From the NCBI RefSeq assembly GCF_000012945.1, contig NC_007510.1:868001-932000 (forward strand): a stretch of DNA of 64,000 bases. The letters run 5' to 3'. The position numbers and the translations under genes were made by a program. Below the pieces are notes generated by a model. It saw only the letters and a program-made list of their open reading frames with translations, was not told the origin of the DNA and made no database searches. Source of the stretch: Burkholderia lata. Its GTDB lineage: Bacteria > Pseudomonadota > Gammaproteobacteria > Burkholderiales > Burkholderiaceae. This document shows positions 8,920 to 19,079 of the stretch, one piece after another; position 1 is the stretch's first letter, and each line of letters opens with the position of its first letter.

Positions 8920-9313
8920 ATTACTGAATGTAATCCACCTCCTTACGGATGGGGCCTGACACGTGTTTAGTGCCGAGGTAAACCGTAAATATCGGCGTAA
9001 TGAAAATGAATGCTTCGATGCGGATCGATGGATCCGCGGGGCGGGGCGCAGGAGGCGACCGGCGAGCGCCGGATGGCGCGTGCCGACGGACGAAATCGAC
9101 GCCGTTACAGAATTTATTAGGTGATGCCGCCGATCGCAGGAACTCCGTGCTTTCCCGGTGTCCAAACGGGGCTGGATGAGATTCCGGAGCCGCGCGGCCC
9201 GGCCGGCAAGGCTGGGCGACGCTTGTCAGGGTTTGTTTTGAAAGGGTTTTTTCTTGTCTCCGCGTGCGCTTTGCGCCACGTCCCCGCCCTGAAAATTCGT
9301 CCGGTTCCCCTTC
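8920..9313. other. Intergenic stretch between the divergent iron and groESL units
   Basis: I see no supportable gene here. Short open frames occur on both strands but lack family features and ribosome sites. The segment just right of the Fur-like site is AT-richer (TAATCC, ATTACTG) than the surroundings. Confidence 0.6.
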
Positions 9314-9342
9314 TTGAATTTGTCAAAACCCGTCCATATAAT
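9313..9342 (+). promoter_or_regulatory. groESL promoter (sigma70, with sigma32-like features)
   Basis: TTGAAT at 9314-9319 and TATAAT at 9337-9342 are separated by 17 bp, a near-ideal sigma70 promoter. The same DNA reads CTTGAAT then CCATATA with shorter spacing, resembling the CTTGAA/CCCCAT heat-shock sigma consensus. The CIRCE operator overlaps the end of the -10 box and the likely start point, so HrcA would block initiation directly. Confidence 0.7.
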
Positions 9343-9368
9343 TAGCACTCGCTGCACGAGAGTGCTAA
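9342..9368. promoter_or_regulatory. CIRCE operator (HrcA-binding inverted repeat)
   Basis: TTAGCACTC (9342-9350), a 9-bp spacer, then GAGTGCTAA (9360-9368): a perfect match to the CIRCE consensus with the canonical N9 spacing. It marks HrcA repression of groESL, with release on heat shock. Confidence 0.97.
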
Positions 9369-9441
9369 CAATTCTCTGCCGGGCGATAAGCCGGGCAGAT
9401 TCCCTAAGCGTTCTTCAATCTCAGTCAAGAGAGGAGTGAAT

Positions 9442-9735
9442 ATGAACCTTCGTCCTTTGCACGATCGCGTGATCGTCAAGCGCCTGGATCAGGAAACCAA
9501 GACCGCCTCGGGCATCGTGATCCCCGACGCCGCTGCTGAAAAGCCGGACCAGGGCGAAGTCCTGGCCGTCGGCCCGGGCAAGCGCGACGACAAGGGCGCG
9601 CCGATCGCGCTCGACGTGAAGGTCGGCGATCGCGTCCTGTTCGGCAAGTACGCAGGCCAGACCGTGAAGGTCGACGGCAACGAACTGCTGGTCATGCGCG
9701 AAGAAGACATCATGGCCGTGGTCAACGCGAAGTAA
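9442..9735 (+). CDS. groES: Co-chaperonin GroES
   Basis: A 97-residue co-chaperonin that caps the GroEL ring during ATP-driven protein folding in the cytoplasm. It opens with [13 protein letters not shown], carries the mobile loop ([11 protein letters not shown], about 17-27) and ends with [11 protein letters not shown], all standard for GroES. The ATG at 9442 is chosen over an in-frame GTG at 9436 because the ribosome site GAGAGGAG (9429-9436) overlaps that GTG and is correctly spaced for the ATG. It is transcribed with groEL from the CIRCE-controlled promoter. Confidence 0.98.
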   Translation: MNLRPLHDRVIVKRLDQETKTASGIVIPDAAAEKPDQGEVLAVGPGKRDDKGAPIALDVKVGDRVLFGKYAGQTVKVDGNELLVMREEDIMAVVNAK

Positions 9736-9778
9736 GCGTCCACCGACGGTACATATTCCCAAGAATTCAAGGAGTTAG

Positions 9779-11422
<1,644 letters not shown>

Positions 11423-11480
11423 TCGACTTCGGTCGATGGTGTCCGGAGCGCGCAGCGATGCGCGTTCCAGCCAAAAGAAA

Positions 11481-11508
11481 AGACCCGCAGCGATGCGGGT
11501 CTTTTTTT
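11481..11508 (+). terminator. Rho-independent terminator of groESL
   Basis: A 9-bp stem (AGACCCGCA at 11481-11489 with TGCGGGTCT at 11494-11502), a GCGA loop and a run of seven or more T residues (11502-11508). It lies 59 bp after the groEL stop and also faces the end of the convergent minus-strand gene at 11532. Confidence 0.93.
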
Positions 11509-11531
11509 ATGGATTTGCCGGGTGCACGAAA

Positions 11532-11981
11532 TCAGAAGCCCGGCAGGTAGCATGAAGTATCGTCGTCTTCAGCGTGAAGGCCGTAGCTGCACGCGAACGG
11601 ATCGTGCCAGCCGTTGTTGCGACCGTTGTAGAGATAGACCGTGGTGTCGTTCGATGTCCATGTTAGCGACGCGGCGCCGCTGGAGTAGACGCGCCACCTC
11701 CCCGAGCTACCGTCCGGAAACGAAATGGTGCCGTTCGAATGGCAGGGCGAGTAGTAATCGTGCGCGACAAACTTGCCGTCAATTGGCGCGGCTCTCGAAA
11801 AGAACCGCTTCAGTTGCGCGACGGTCGGTGTGAATTTCTTGCATGCGCCCCTGGTCAGTGGGTCGTTCGGGGTCGACGTCTGGCCGGATTGCTCGACGGT
11901 CACGGTGCTTACCGCTCTGGCATGGCAGAGCGCGATCGGGACGCACAGCACAACCGCCGCGACACATTTGGCTCGAACCAT
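11532..11981 (-). CDS. Small exported protein, candidate immunity factor for the amidase effector
   Basis: A 149-residue protein with a Sec signal peptide (residues 1-23, MVRAKCVAAVVLCVPIALC then HARA), giving a mature secreted domain of about 125 residues with four cysteines (KKF-region Cys, SPCHSNG, FACSYG, SCYLPGF) that could form two disulfides. I do not recognise the family. It starts 4 bp after the stop of the peptidoglycan amidase gene, and a periplasmic location is where an immunity protein against such an enzyme must act. The immunity role is therefore inferred from position, size and export signal, not from a motif. Confidence 0.6.
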   Translation of the reverse strand: MVRAKCVAAVVLCVPIALCHARAVSTVTVEQSGQTSTPNDPLTRGACKKFTPTVAQLKRFFSRAAPIDGKFVAHDYYSPCHSNGTISFPDGSSGRWRVYSSGAASLTWTSNDTTVYLYNGRNNGWHDPFACSYGLHAEDDDTSCYLPGF

Positions 11982-11985
11982 TGCG

Positions 11986-12600
11986 TCACTCCCACTGTGC
12001 CGTGCTTGCCTCGGTGGCGTTCTTGCGCCCGACTTCCGGGTGCCGATATACCTCTCTCATCTCGACGTTCAGCGTCTCGGACAATTCGCGAACAAGCCAT
12101 TTGAGCGATGAATTCTGTTCGGTCGTGACGCTTTCATAAACCGGTTCCGCGTTTTTCTCGTCGGGGTAGTACATGCCAACGAGTTCGATTCCGATTGCGT
12201 CAGAGTTGGATGGATAGCGGTCTGGAAACGCTTTCCTGGATTCGTGGCGATGGGACGCTGCGGGGCCGGTCTGATACGCACGCCTTGCTGCGCGTAGGTC
12301 AACGGTCGAGCACTTGAGTGTGCTGATGCAGCGTGACTGCAACTTGCCGACGTGATTCGTGATTCTGTTCAGGGATGCGGTCTGATAGATCGTCCCATCT
12401 TTGTCGATCAGGAAATGGGCGCCGTTTGGTACGTGCGCGGAGTTGCTGTAGCTATTGAAGGTGCTTGAGACGGTGGAGCCTCCAGTTTGATGGACGACGA
12501 TTCCGTTCACGTGTTCCATCGGCCCACGTTCGATGGATGAATATATTCTGAGGATCACGCGCTCGGCATCGACGTGGCCCTGCTTTGAAATGAAAAGCAT
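11986..12600 (-). CDS. AmpD-like N-acetylmuramoyl-L-alanine amidase, probable type VI effector
   Basis: A 204-residue Amidase_2 (AmpD/PGRP-fold) enzyme. The first zinc ligand His37 lies in VVHQTGGS, followed by GAHFLIDKDGTIYQ and ITNHVG, and the C-terminal zinc-site motif is RHPEVGRKN (His187) with a nearby Glu. AmpD itself has an Asp in that region, so the last ligand may differ. The reaction expected is cleavage of the amide between MurNAc and L-Ala in peptidoglycan. There is no signal peptide, which fits delivery by a secretion machine. It starts 15 bp after the hcp stop with a strong GGAGGGAG ribosome site. Confidence 0.8.
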   Translation of the reverse strand: MLFISKQGHVDAERVILRIYSSIERGPMEHVNGIVVHQTGGSTVSSTFNSYSNSAHVPNGAHFLIDKDGTIYQTASLNRITNHVGKLQSRCISTLKCSTVDLRAARRAYQTGPAASHRHESRKAFPDRYPSNSDAIGIELVGMYYPDEKNAEPVYESVTTEQNSSLKWLVRELSETLNVEMREVYRHPEVGRKNATEASTAQWE

Positions 12601-12615
12601 GACTCCCTCCGATCC

Positions 12616-13083
12616 TCAGGTCGTTTTGCCGGTTTTGATGTCGTATCCTGCTTCGACAGTTCCGCCGCTCCCTCCTTGGGCGTTCTGAACGACATATTCC
12701 TGCCGGATGCCGGCGAATGAAAGTTGGACCTCCTCTCGCGGCCTGACCATGTTCAAATTTGCGGCCGAGTTGACCCGCGTGATCAATACCTTATCCATCG
12801 TGATCTTGAGGTATTCCAGGGGCATGCCGCCGGCCTTACGCATTACCAGAACGGCGTTCTCGATGTGATTTCCTTTCAGGCAATGCAGCATGAGAATCGG
12901 CGATGCGCGATCAACATAATGTTCAATGGTCAGGTCATTGGCCGTGCATTTGCCACCCGTGCGCGTGGTAGACGACTGATCTGCGGACCAATCCCACGCC
13001 AATACGTCGATCTCGTCCAGATGAAAGGCATCTTGAGATTCACCTCTGATGCCGGTCAGTTTCAGGAAAATGTCCTGCGCCAT
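12616..13083 (-). CDS. hcp: Type VI secretion Hcp-family tube protein
   Basis: A 155-residue Hcp protein (the usual length is about 150-170). It begins with MAQDIFLKLTGIRGESQDA and has the diagnostic DVLAWDWS, MLHCLKGNHIENAVLVMRKAG and YLKITMDKVLITR segments. Hcp forms hexameric rings that stack into the secreted tube and can carry small effectors in their lumen. The start at 13083 follows AAGGAGTATGTG; an upstream in-frame start is less well placed. No other T6SS structural gene is in the window, so this is an orphan hcp that heads the amidase/immunity pair. Confidence 0.92.
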   Translation of the reverse strand: MAQDIFLKLTGIRGESQDAFHLDEIDVLAWDWSADQSSTTRTGGKCTANDLTIEHYVDRASPILMLHCLKGNHIENAVLVMRKAGGMPLEYLKITMDKVLITRVNSAANLNMVRPREEVQLSFAGIRQEYVVQNAQGGSGGTVEAGYDIKTGKTT

Positions 13084-13519
13084 CACATACTCCTTTGCTC
13101 GGGTCACATTGAATGGAATGAACCGTAGCAGGGGAGATCACGGCCAATCTATGGGACCGATTCGATTTTCGGCGAGTTTGGGTGTTGAAATGTACGATGT
13201 CCACTCATCACTCAACCAAGAATGGACATGAATCGAGTCGGGCTGGCGAGCGCGTGGATTCGGCCACGATGACTGCAGCCGTGTCGGACTGAATGGGCGG
13301 GGGCGCGCGGCGGGATGGTCCGGATATCGGACTGCGCGGGCGGGAAGCCGAAGGTTGGGAGAGCGTCGCGCGGAGCCGACGGTCGTTGTCGATACATCGC
13401 GTGCATCAGCACTGAATTCCCGATACCGAATTCACGTGCGATTGGCGGATGCTTGCAGTTGAGGGGGAGAGGGCGCGGCGGGCGTTTGACCGTTCAAACG
13501 CCCGCGTGGTCCCGGCACC
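13084..13519. other. Intergenic stretch upstream of hcp
   Basis: It holds the presumed hcp promoter on the minus strand, though no convincing -35/-10 pair can be picked. A perfect 11-bp inverted repeat (CGGGCGTTTGA at 13479-13489 and its complement at 13494-13504, loop CCGT) lies just past the thiD stop. It lacks a T-tract, so it is a weak terminator candidate. I see no supportable gene. Confidence 0.5.
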
Positions 13520-14386
13520 TCAATGCCGGTGCGACGTCCTCGGCACCGAGTCGGCCTTCACGGCCGGCGGCGTATCCGAGTCTTCGTTGCTGCGCGCCCA
13601 GAAGAACCGGTCGGGCAGGTACGCCCCCATGCCGGGCCGGAATGCATCACGCACGGCCTGGTACAGGTATTCCTGCGCTTCGCGAACCGCTTCGGGCGGC
13701 TCCTGGCCGTTCGCGAGCAGTGCCGCGATGGCCGCGCCCAGCGTGTCGGTGATGCCCATCAGCCGGTGCGGCGAGCGATCCCACATGTCTTCGCGGAGCT
13801 GGCCTTCCTCGCCGTACAGCGTGTTGACGAGCCGGTGCGAGCCCGTTTCGGACGACAGGATGTACTCGCAGCCCTGCGACAGCAGGTGCGAGACGGCCGC
13901 GTCGAGATTCGGCGCCTCGGCGTCACCGTCCGGCTGCGCGAGCGCGATCAGCGTGGCGTAGTCGGCGACCAGCAGCGTGGTTTGCGGCGCCAGCAGGTCG
14001 GCGATCGATTCGCGCAGATCGTCGGCTGCGAGCACGTGTTCGTCGTCGAGCGTGAAGTCCGGTGCGAGCACGAGCGGCACACCGTCGTAGTCGGCGACGA
14101 CCTCGGCGATGGCGCTCACGACTTCCGCGCGCGTCGCCGCGCCGATCTTGAACGCCGCAACCGGCATGTCTTCGAGCAGCATGCGCGCCTGGGCGGCGAC
14201 CACGTCGGGATCGAGGCCGGTCACTTCGTCGCAGGCGGCCGAGTCACGCACGGTGTAGCCCGTCAGGACGGACACACCGTGACAGCCCATGCTCGCCAGG
14301 GTCAACAGATCGGCTTGAATGCCAGAACCGCCGGTGGGGTCGGACAGGCCGAAGGTGAGGACGATCGGAGGGGCGTTGCTGGACAT
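13520..14386 (-). CDS. thiD: Hydroxymethylpyrimidine/phosphomethylpyrimidine kinase
   Basis: A 288-residue ribokinase-fold kinase that phosphorylates HMP and HMP-phosphate in thiamine synthesis. The N-terminus has VLTFGLSDPTGGSGIQADL, the ThiD substrate-site region, and the anion-hole motif is DTLGAAIAALLANG near the C-terminus (a GTGD-like motif, here TDTLGAA). The ATG at 14386 (MSSNAPP) is chosen because homology begins there. The C-terminal 20 residues (SNEDSDTPPAVK onward) are a low-complexity tail beyond the normal domain. It is divergent from the rubredoxin gene at 14641. Confidence 0.88.
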   Translation of the reverse strand: MSSNAPPIVLTFGLSDPTGGSGIQADLLTLASMGCHGVSVLTGYTVRDSAACDEVTGLDPDVVAAQARMLLEDMPVAAFKIGAATRAEVVSAIAEVVADYDGVPLVLAPDFTLDDEHVLAADDLRESIADLLAPQTTLLVADYATLIALAQPDGDAEAPNLDAAVSHLLSQGCEYILSSETGSHRLVNTLYGEEGQLREDMWDRSPHRLMGITDTLGAAIAALLANGQEPPEAVREAQEYLYQAVRDAFRPGMGAYLPDRFFWARSNEDSDTPPAVKADSVPRTSHRH

Positions 14387-14640
14387 GTAAAAATGGGGCA
14401 AGAGAAAAACGGACAAGCGACGGACATGCGGACGGCGAGGCGAAGTGGGCGTTTTCGGCCCTGTGTTGCCCGGCAGGCCGCACTTTTCAGCCATTATGCG
14501 GCGGAATCCGGCCCGCACGACGGATTTTTTAGCGCAGCGCAACGTAGTCGCGTTACTCCAGCGCGATTGCTAGGCAGTCCGGCCCCGACACGGTACCATC
14601 ATGGCTCCCGAATTTACCGACTTTCCCGACGCGGCTTAAG

Positions 14641-14811
14641 ATGGAATACAAGAGCTGGATGTGCCTGATTTGTGGCTGGATTTACGACGAAGAAGCCGGG
14701 CTGCCGGAAGAGGGCATTGCCCCGGGCACGCGCTGGGAAGACGTCCCGATCAACTGGACGTGCCCTGAATGCGGTGCCCGCAAGGAAGACTTCGAGATGG
14801 TCCAGATCTGA
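14641..14811 (+). CDS. rubA: Rubredoxin
   Basis: A 56-residue protein read directly from 14641 (ATG) to the TGA at 14809-14811. It contains the two CxxCG iron knuckles (CLICGWIYD and CPECGARKEDF) and the conserved aromatic WTCPECG, and the total length is typical. It is a one-iron electron carrier in the cytoplasm; its redox partners are not in the window. The gene stands 254 bp from thiD on the opposite strand and about 100 bp before the ChpA-like gene, an order known from other Burkholderiales in which rubredoxin precedes the chemosensory and algH genes. Confidence 0.95.
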   Translation: MEYKSWMCLICGWIYDEEAGLPEEGIAPGTRWEDVPINWTCPECGARKEDFEMVQI

Positions 14812-14909
14812 CCGGACCCTTGGCCCACGGACACACCGCTCAGGCCTCGCATCGGCCCGGCGCTCGCGCGTCGAGGTTCGCGCGAGCGACTTGACGATGA
14901 CAGGCGCGC

Positions 14910-16217
14910 GTGTCCATGAGGCCAGAACCGGCGAACGTTCCCCACCCTGACGCACTGCCCAACCCGCGTGGCGGGGCCGTGCGCGCGGCCGACGCATGGC
15001 TTGCGGCGGCTGCCGACGCCTTCGAGCATCGCGACGACGCGGCCGCGCCGCTCTCCGCTGCGGCGGCCGTGCTGGCGGAAGCCGGCTGGCTGCCGGCCGC
15101 GCGTTTCGCGGGGCAGTTGTCGGCGGCCGTGCCGCTCGTCGCCGCCGAGCCGACTTCGGCCGGCTGGCGTGCCGCGCTGCGCGATTTCCGCGCGGCCGTC
15201 GCACGCCACAACCTGCGCGAGCTCGCCTGCTCGCCCGTTCTCTTCGACCATTTCCGTGCATTGCGTGCGCAAAGCGCCGCCGACCTGCGCGCGCATGCGC
15301 CGTTCGACGCGCTCGCGCTCGTCGGCCGCGCGGTGCCGCCGGCCACGCTGCGTGCGCTGCCCGATGCGTTCGCGACCCGGATTCGTGCCCGCTACGAACA
15401 GGCGCTGCTCGGTGTGCTGCGTGCGGAACACGGCGCGCCCGATGCGGCACTCGACGAACTCGATGCGATGCTGGCCGCGCTCGCCGGCGACGATCCCTAC
15501 GATTTCTGGCGGCTCGCGGCCGCGTGCGTGCGCGCATTGCGCGCCAGCGGCGCGCCCGAGCTGAAGCGCTTTCTCGCGCGGACGAACCTGCTGCTCGGCG
15601 AGCACGCGCAGGGCCGACGCAGTGCGCCGCCCGAACTCGTGCGCGAGACGGTGGCGCTGCTGTGGCGCGATTTTGCGCTGTTCGGCGCCGCGGCCGAGGA
15701 TGTCGCGCTCGTCGACGTGCTGCACGACTACGGGCTGACGGTCGACTGGCATGTCGCCGGCACGCCCGCATCCGAAGCGCTGTGGGAGGCCGATGCTGCC
15801 CGCGCCGAGCACGATGCGGTCGCGGCTGCACCGACTCGCGCGCTCGGCGTCGTGACGGTCAATGCCCATGCCTATGAGGATTTCCTGCAGACGGCCGATG
15901 CGTCGATGGTGGACCTTGCTGCGGATCCGGCGAGAGCCGACGCGGGTGCCGCATGGCATGCGTCCGGCGCCGCCTACCGGGTCGGTACGGCCGCATGCGC
16001 GCTCGGGCTCGGCCACGCGGCGCTCCTGGCCGACACGCTCGGCCTCGCGTGGCGGCGTGCGGCGCACGGCGTGCCGCTCGCCGACGGCGGCCTCGATGCG
16101 CACGGCCACGCGTCCGACATGCTGCGCGCGGCGCTGCTGAAGATCGCGGCCGGCGTTGCGCCGCCGGACCTCACCGCGGCGTCCGGCACGCTCGGTGCGG
16201 CGCTTGGCCGGGCTTGA
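14910..16217 (+). CDS. Helical protein with a degenerate HPt-like domain (ChpA/CheA N-terminal relic?)
   Basis: A 435-residue, Ala/Arg-rich, all-helical soluble protein. Residues about 318-400 (YEDFLQTADASM, then WHASGAAYRVG) resemble an HPt domain with a possible phospho-acceptor His350, but the usual Lys-Gly after it is not kept. No kinase, CheW or receiver domain follows. In Pseudomonas and several Burkholderiales the pil-chp chemosensory genes lie near algH, so this could be a shrunken ChpA N-terminal half; that is inference. The start may be the GTG at 14910 or the ATG at 14916. The next gene, algH, is 181 bp downstream. Confidence 0.6.
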   Translation: MSMRPEPANVPHPDALPNPRGGAVRAADAWLAAAADAFEHRDDAAAPLSAAAAVLAEAGWLPAARFAGQLSAAVPLVAAEPTSAGWRAALRDFRAAVARHNLRELACSPVLFDHFRALRAQSAADLRAHAPFDALALVGRAVPPATLRALPDAFATRIRARYEQALLGVLRAEHGAPDAALDELDAMLAALAGDDPYDFWRLAAACVRALRASGAPELKRFLARTNLLLGEHAQGRRSAPPELVRETVALLWRDFALFGAAAEDVALVDVLHDYGLTVDWHVAGTPASEALWEADAARAEHDAVAAAPTRALGVVTVNAHAYEDFLQTADASMVDLAADPARADAGAAWHASGAAYRVGTAACALGLGHAALLADTLGLAWRRAAHGVPLADGGLDAHGHASDMLRAALLKIAAGVAPPDLTAASGTLGAALGRA

Positions 16218-16398
16218 CGAACAAGGGGACGAACACGCGCCGGCGGCCCTTGCTGCGCGGGCCTGCAACACGCTGCCGACAGCGCCCGCGCGCGTGTTAG
16301 AGTGCCGTGTGATCCGTGCGCGCCGTTGCCAGCGCGGCGGGCGTTGCTTGTTGATCGCGGCCCGGTCAGGCCGCGGCGTCTTTGCTAAAATTCAAACC

Positions 16399-16977
16399 AT
16401 GTCAAAGCCTTCCGATCGCATCAATCTCACCAACCAGTTCCTGATCGCCATGCCGAACATGGCCGATCCGACGTTCTCGGGAACGGTGGTCTATCTTTGC
16501 GATCACAGCGAGCGCGGTGCGCTCGGCCTCGTCATCAATCGTCCTACCGACATCGACCTCGAATCGCTGTTCAACCGCATCGACCTGAAGCTCGACATCG
16601 AGCCGCTGCTGCACATCCCGGTGTACTTCGGCGGCCCGGTCCAGACCGAGCGCGGTTTCGTGCTGCACGAGCCGGTGGAGGGCGCAAGCTACAACTCGTC
16701 GATGTCCGTCGAGGGCGGGCTGGAGATGACCACGTCGAAGGACGTGCTCGAGGCGGTCGCGACGGGCACCGGCCCGAAGCGCTTCCTGCTGACGCTCGGC
16801 CATGCGGGCTGGGGGGCAGGGCAGCTCGAGGAAGAAATTTCCCGCAACGGCTGGCTGACCGTGGCCGCCGATCCGCGCATCGTGTTCGACACGCCGGCCG
16901 AAGAGCGCTTCGAAGCCGCACTCGGCCTGCTCGGCGTCAGCTCGTCGATGCTGTCCGGCGAAGCAGGGCACGCATGA
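16399..16977 (+). CDS. algH: YqgE/AlgH family protein
   Basis: A 192-residue UPF0301 protein. Signatures are [23 protein letters not shown] at the N-terminus (shown here in part), the [14 protein letters not shown] segment, and [14 protein letters not shown]. The molecular role is not settled; the name comes from an effect on alginate regulation in Pseudomonas. The start at 16399 is the ATG that opens the conserved region (MSKPSDR). The TGA overlaps the ruvX start as ATGA, so the two are translationally coupled in the algH-ruvX-pyrR-pyrB-pyrC' unit. Confidence 0.93.
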   Translation: MSKPSDRINLTNQFLIAMPNMADPTFSGTVVYLCDHSERGALGLVINRPTDIDLESLFNRIDLKLDIEPLLHIPVYFGGPVQTERGFVLHEPVEGASYNSSMSVEGGLEMTTSKDVLEAVATGTGPKRFLLTLGHAGWGAGQLEEEISRNGWLTVAADPRIVFDTPAEERFEAALGLLGVSSSMLSGEAGHA

Positions 16978-17423
16978 GTGGCGCGAGCGCGCGCGATGCG
17001 ACGCTCCTCGCGTTCGACTACGGTGAAAAACGTATCGGCGTCGCGGTCGGCAATGCGCTGACGCGCTCGGCCCGTGCGCTCGTCGTGATCCAGAACCTGA
17101 ACCGCGAACACCGCTTCAAGGCGGTCGGCGACCTGCTGGCCGAATGGAGGCCGGACGCGCTCGTCGTCGGCCTGCCGATGCATCCGGACGGCACGCCGCA
17201 CGACATGACGCAGCAGGCGAAGCGCTTCGGCAACCAGCTGAACGGCCGCTTCGGGCTGCCCGTCACGTGGGTCGACGAGCGCTATTCGTCGGTCGAAGCC
17301 GAGGCCGGGCTGCGCGAGCGCAACGTGCGCGGCCGCGCCCGGGCCGAGATGCTCGATGCCGAGGCCGCGCGCGTCATCCTTCAACAGTATCTCGATCAAT
17401 TGTCCGACCATGAGCACCATTGA
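16974..17423 (+). CDS. ruvX: RuvX/YqgF-type Holliday junction resolvase-like nuclease
   Basis: A 149-residue RNase H-fold protein. The first acidic motif is [16 protein letters not shown] (catalytic Asp near residue 13), followed by [12 protein letters not shown] and [14 protein letters not shown], which carry the remaining conserved acidic residues. The family acts in pre-16S rRNA 5' processing and was proposed as a junction resolvase. It overlaps algH by 4 bp and pyrR by 14 bp. Confidence 0.94.
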   Translation: MSGASARDATLLAFDYGEKRIGVAVGNALTRSARALVVIQNLNREHRFKAVGDLLAEWRPDALVVGLPMHPDGTPHDMTQQAKRFGNQLNGRFGLPVTWVDERYSSVEAEAGLRERNVRGRARAEMLDAEAARVILQQYLDQLSDHEHH

Positions 17424-17922
17424 CGCCGAGGCGCTTTACCGCGTCCTGCTCGACCAGATCCGTGCCGCGTACGGCACGGCTTTCGCCGAACCGGGCGGCC
17501 CGCGGCTCGCCGGCATCCACAGCGGCGGCGCATGGCTTGCCGAGCGCCTCGCACGCGATCTCGGCGCGCCGGCGTTCGGCGTCGTGAACGTTGCGCTGCA
17601 TCGCGACGATTACGCGAAGAAGGGGCTGCACAGCCAGGCCAGCCCGACGTCGCTGCCGTTCGAGATCGACGGCGCGCGCATCGTGCTCGTCGACGACGTG
17701 CTGTATACCGGGCGCACCGTGCGCGCGGCGCTCAACGAGCTGTTCGACTACGGCCGTCCGGCCGCGGTCGAGCTCGCGGTGCTCGCCGATCGCGGCGGCC
17801 GCGAGCTGCCGGTCGCCGCGCGTTTCGCCGGCGGCGCGCTCGACGTGCCGGCCGACGCGACGCTCGTGCTCGCACGCGACGATGCGCAGTTCACGCTGCG
17901 CGTCGAGGCGCACGGCGCCTGA
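17410..17922 (+). CDS. pyrR: PyrR bifunctional regulator / uracil phosphoribosyltransferase
   Basis: A 170-residue type I phosphoribosyltransferase. The PRPP-binding motif is [15 protein letters not shown] (about 92-106) and the upstream loop HRDDYAKKG is typical of PyrR. In Gram-positives PyrR binds pyr mRNA leaders; in proteobacteria it lies ahead of pyrB and may act mainly as an enzyme. The ATG at 17410 lies inside the end of ruvX, so translation is coupled. pyrB follows after 73 bp, in which I see no clear attenuator. Confidence 0.93.
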   Translation: MSTIDAEALYRVLLDQIRAAYGTAFAEPGGPRLAGIHSGGAWLAERLARDLGAPAFGVVNVALHRDDYAKKGLHSQASPTSLPFEIDGARIVLVDDVLYTGRTVRAALNELFDYGRPAAVELAVLADRGGRELPVAARFAGGALDVPADATLVLARDDAQFTLRVEAHGA

Positions 17923-17995
17923 ACGACACGCGAACCGTATCCCGGGCCGCTGGTTTGCACCGCGGCCCGTTTGCATAGTTGGAATCACGCACACC

Positions 17996-19027
17996 ATGAC
18001 CACCGACACCACTGGCCGCACCGGCAATCCCGCTGCGACCGCGAGCCCCGACCGGTTCCGCTACGGCTTCCTGAAGGGCAACCCGCAGCTCACGAAAAAC
18101 GGCGAGCTGAAGCACCTGCTGTCGATCGAGGGCCTGCCGCGCTCGATCGTCAACCACATCCTCGATACGGCCGAGCAGTTCGTCAGCGTGACGGACCGTG
18201 AAGTGAAGAAAGTGCCGCTGCTGCGCGGCAAGTCCGTGTTCAACCTGTTCTTCGAGAACTCGACGCGCACGCGCACGACCTTCGAGATCGCGGCGACGCG
18301 CCTGTCGGCCGACGTGCTGAACCTGAACATCAACGCATCGTCGACGAGCAAGGGCGAATCGCTGCTCGACACGATCAACAACCTGTCGGCGATGCATGCC
18401 GACCTGTTCGTCGTGCGTCACGCGTCGAGCGGCGCACCGTACCTGATCGCCGAGCACTGCGCACCGCACGTGCACGTGATCAACGCCGGCGACGGCCGCC
18501 ATGCGCACCCGACGCAGGGCCTGCTCGACATGTACACGATCCGTCACTACAAGCGCGACTTCACGAAGCTGCGCGTGGCGATCGTCGGCGACATCCTGCA
18601 TTCGCGCGTCGCGCGCTCCGACATTCACGCGCTCACCACGCTCGGCGTGCCGGAAGTGCGCGCGATCGGCCCGCGCACGCTGCTGCCGGGTGGCCTCGAG
18701 CAGATGGGCGTGAAGGTGTTCCACAACCTCGACGAAGGGCTGAAGGGCGTCGACGTGATCATCATGCTGCGCCTGCAGAACGAGCGGATGAGCGGCGCGC
18801 TGCTGCCGTCGGCGCAGGAATACTTCAAGACCTGGGGCCTGACGCCCGAGCGCCTCGCGCTCGCCGCGCCCGACGCGATCGTGATGCACCCGGGCCCGAT
18901 GAACCGCGGCGTCGAGATCGATTCGCAGGTCGCCGATGGCCCGCAGTCGGTGATCCTCAACCAGGTCACGTTCGGTATCGCCGTGCGGATGGCGGTGATG
19001 GGCATCGTCGCCGGCAACAGCGACTGA
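17996..19027 (+). CDS. pyrB: Aspartate carbamoyltransferase catalytic subunit
   Basis: A 343-residue enzyme making N-carbamoyl-aspartate, the first committed step of pyrimidine synthesis. The carbamoyl phosphate site STRTRTTFE (89-97) and HPTQGLLDM, plus [10 protein letters not shown] near the C-terminus, are all intact. The protein has about 30 extra N-terminal residues compared with the E. coli catalytic chain, as found in the class A ATCases that need an inactive dihydroorotase partner. The next gene is exactly such a partner. No pyrI regulatory subunit gene is present. Confidence 0.96.
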   Translation: MTTDTTGRTGNPAATASPDRFRYGFLKGNPQLTKNGELKHLLSIEGLPRSIVNHILDTAEQFVSVTDREVKKVPLLRGKSVFNLFFENSTRTRTTFEIAATRLSADVLNLNINASSTSKGESLLDTINNLSAMHADLFVVRHASSGAPYLIAEHCAPHVHVINAGDGRHAHPTQGLLDMYTIRHYKRDFTKLRVAIVGDILHSRVARSDIHALTTLGVPEVRAIGPRTLLPGGLEQMGVKVFHNLDEGLKGVDVIIMLRLQNERMSGALLPSAQEYFKTWGLTPERLALAAPDAIVMHPGPMNRGVEIDSQVADGPQSVILNQVTFGIAVRMAVMGIVAGNSD

Positions 19028-19079
19028 GCCCGCTTTCGCGCATCCTTATTCACGCAATCAACGCATTCACAGACAGCGC

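Noticed and set aside
9121..9345. A 74-residue frame upstream of groES
   Set aside because: It runs through the groESL promoter and the start of CIRCE and has no family features.
13479..13504. Perfect 11-bp hairpin as the thiD terminator
   Set aside because: There is no T-tract on the side needed for the minus-strand transcript, so I list it only as an inverted repeat.
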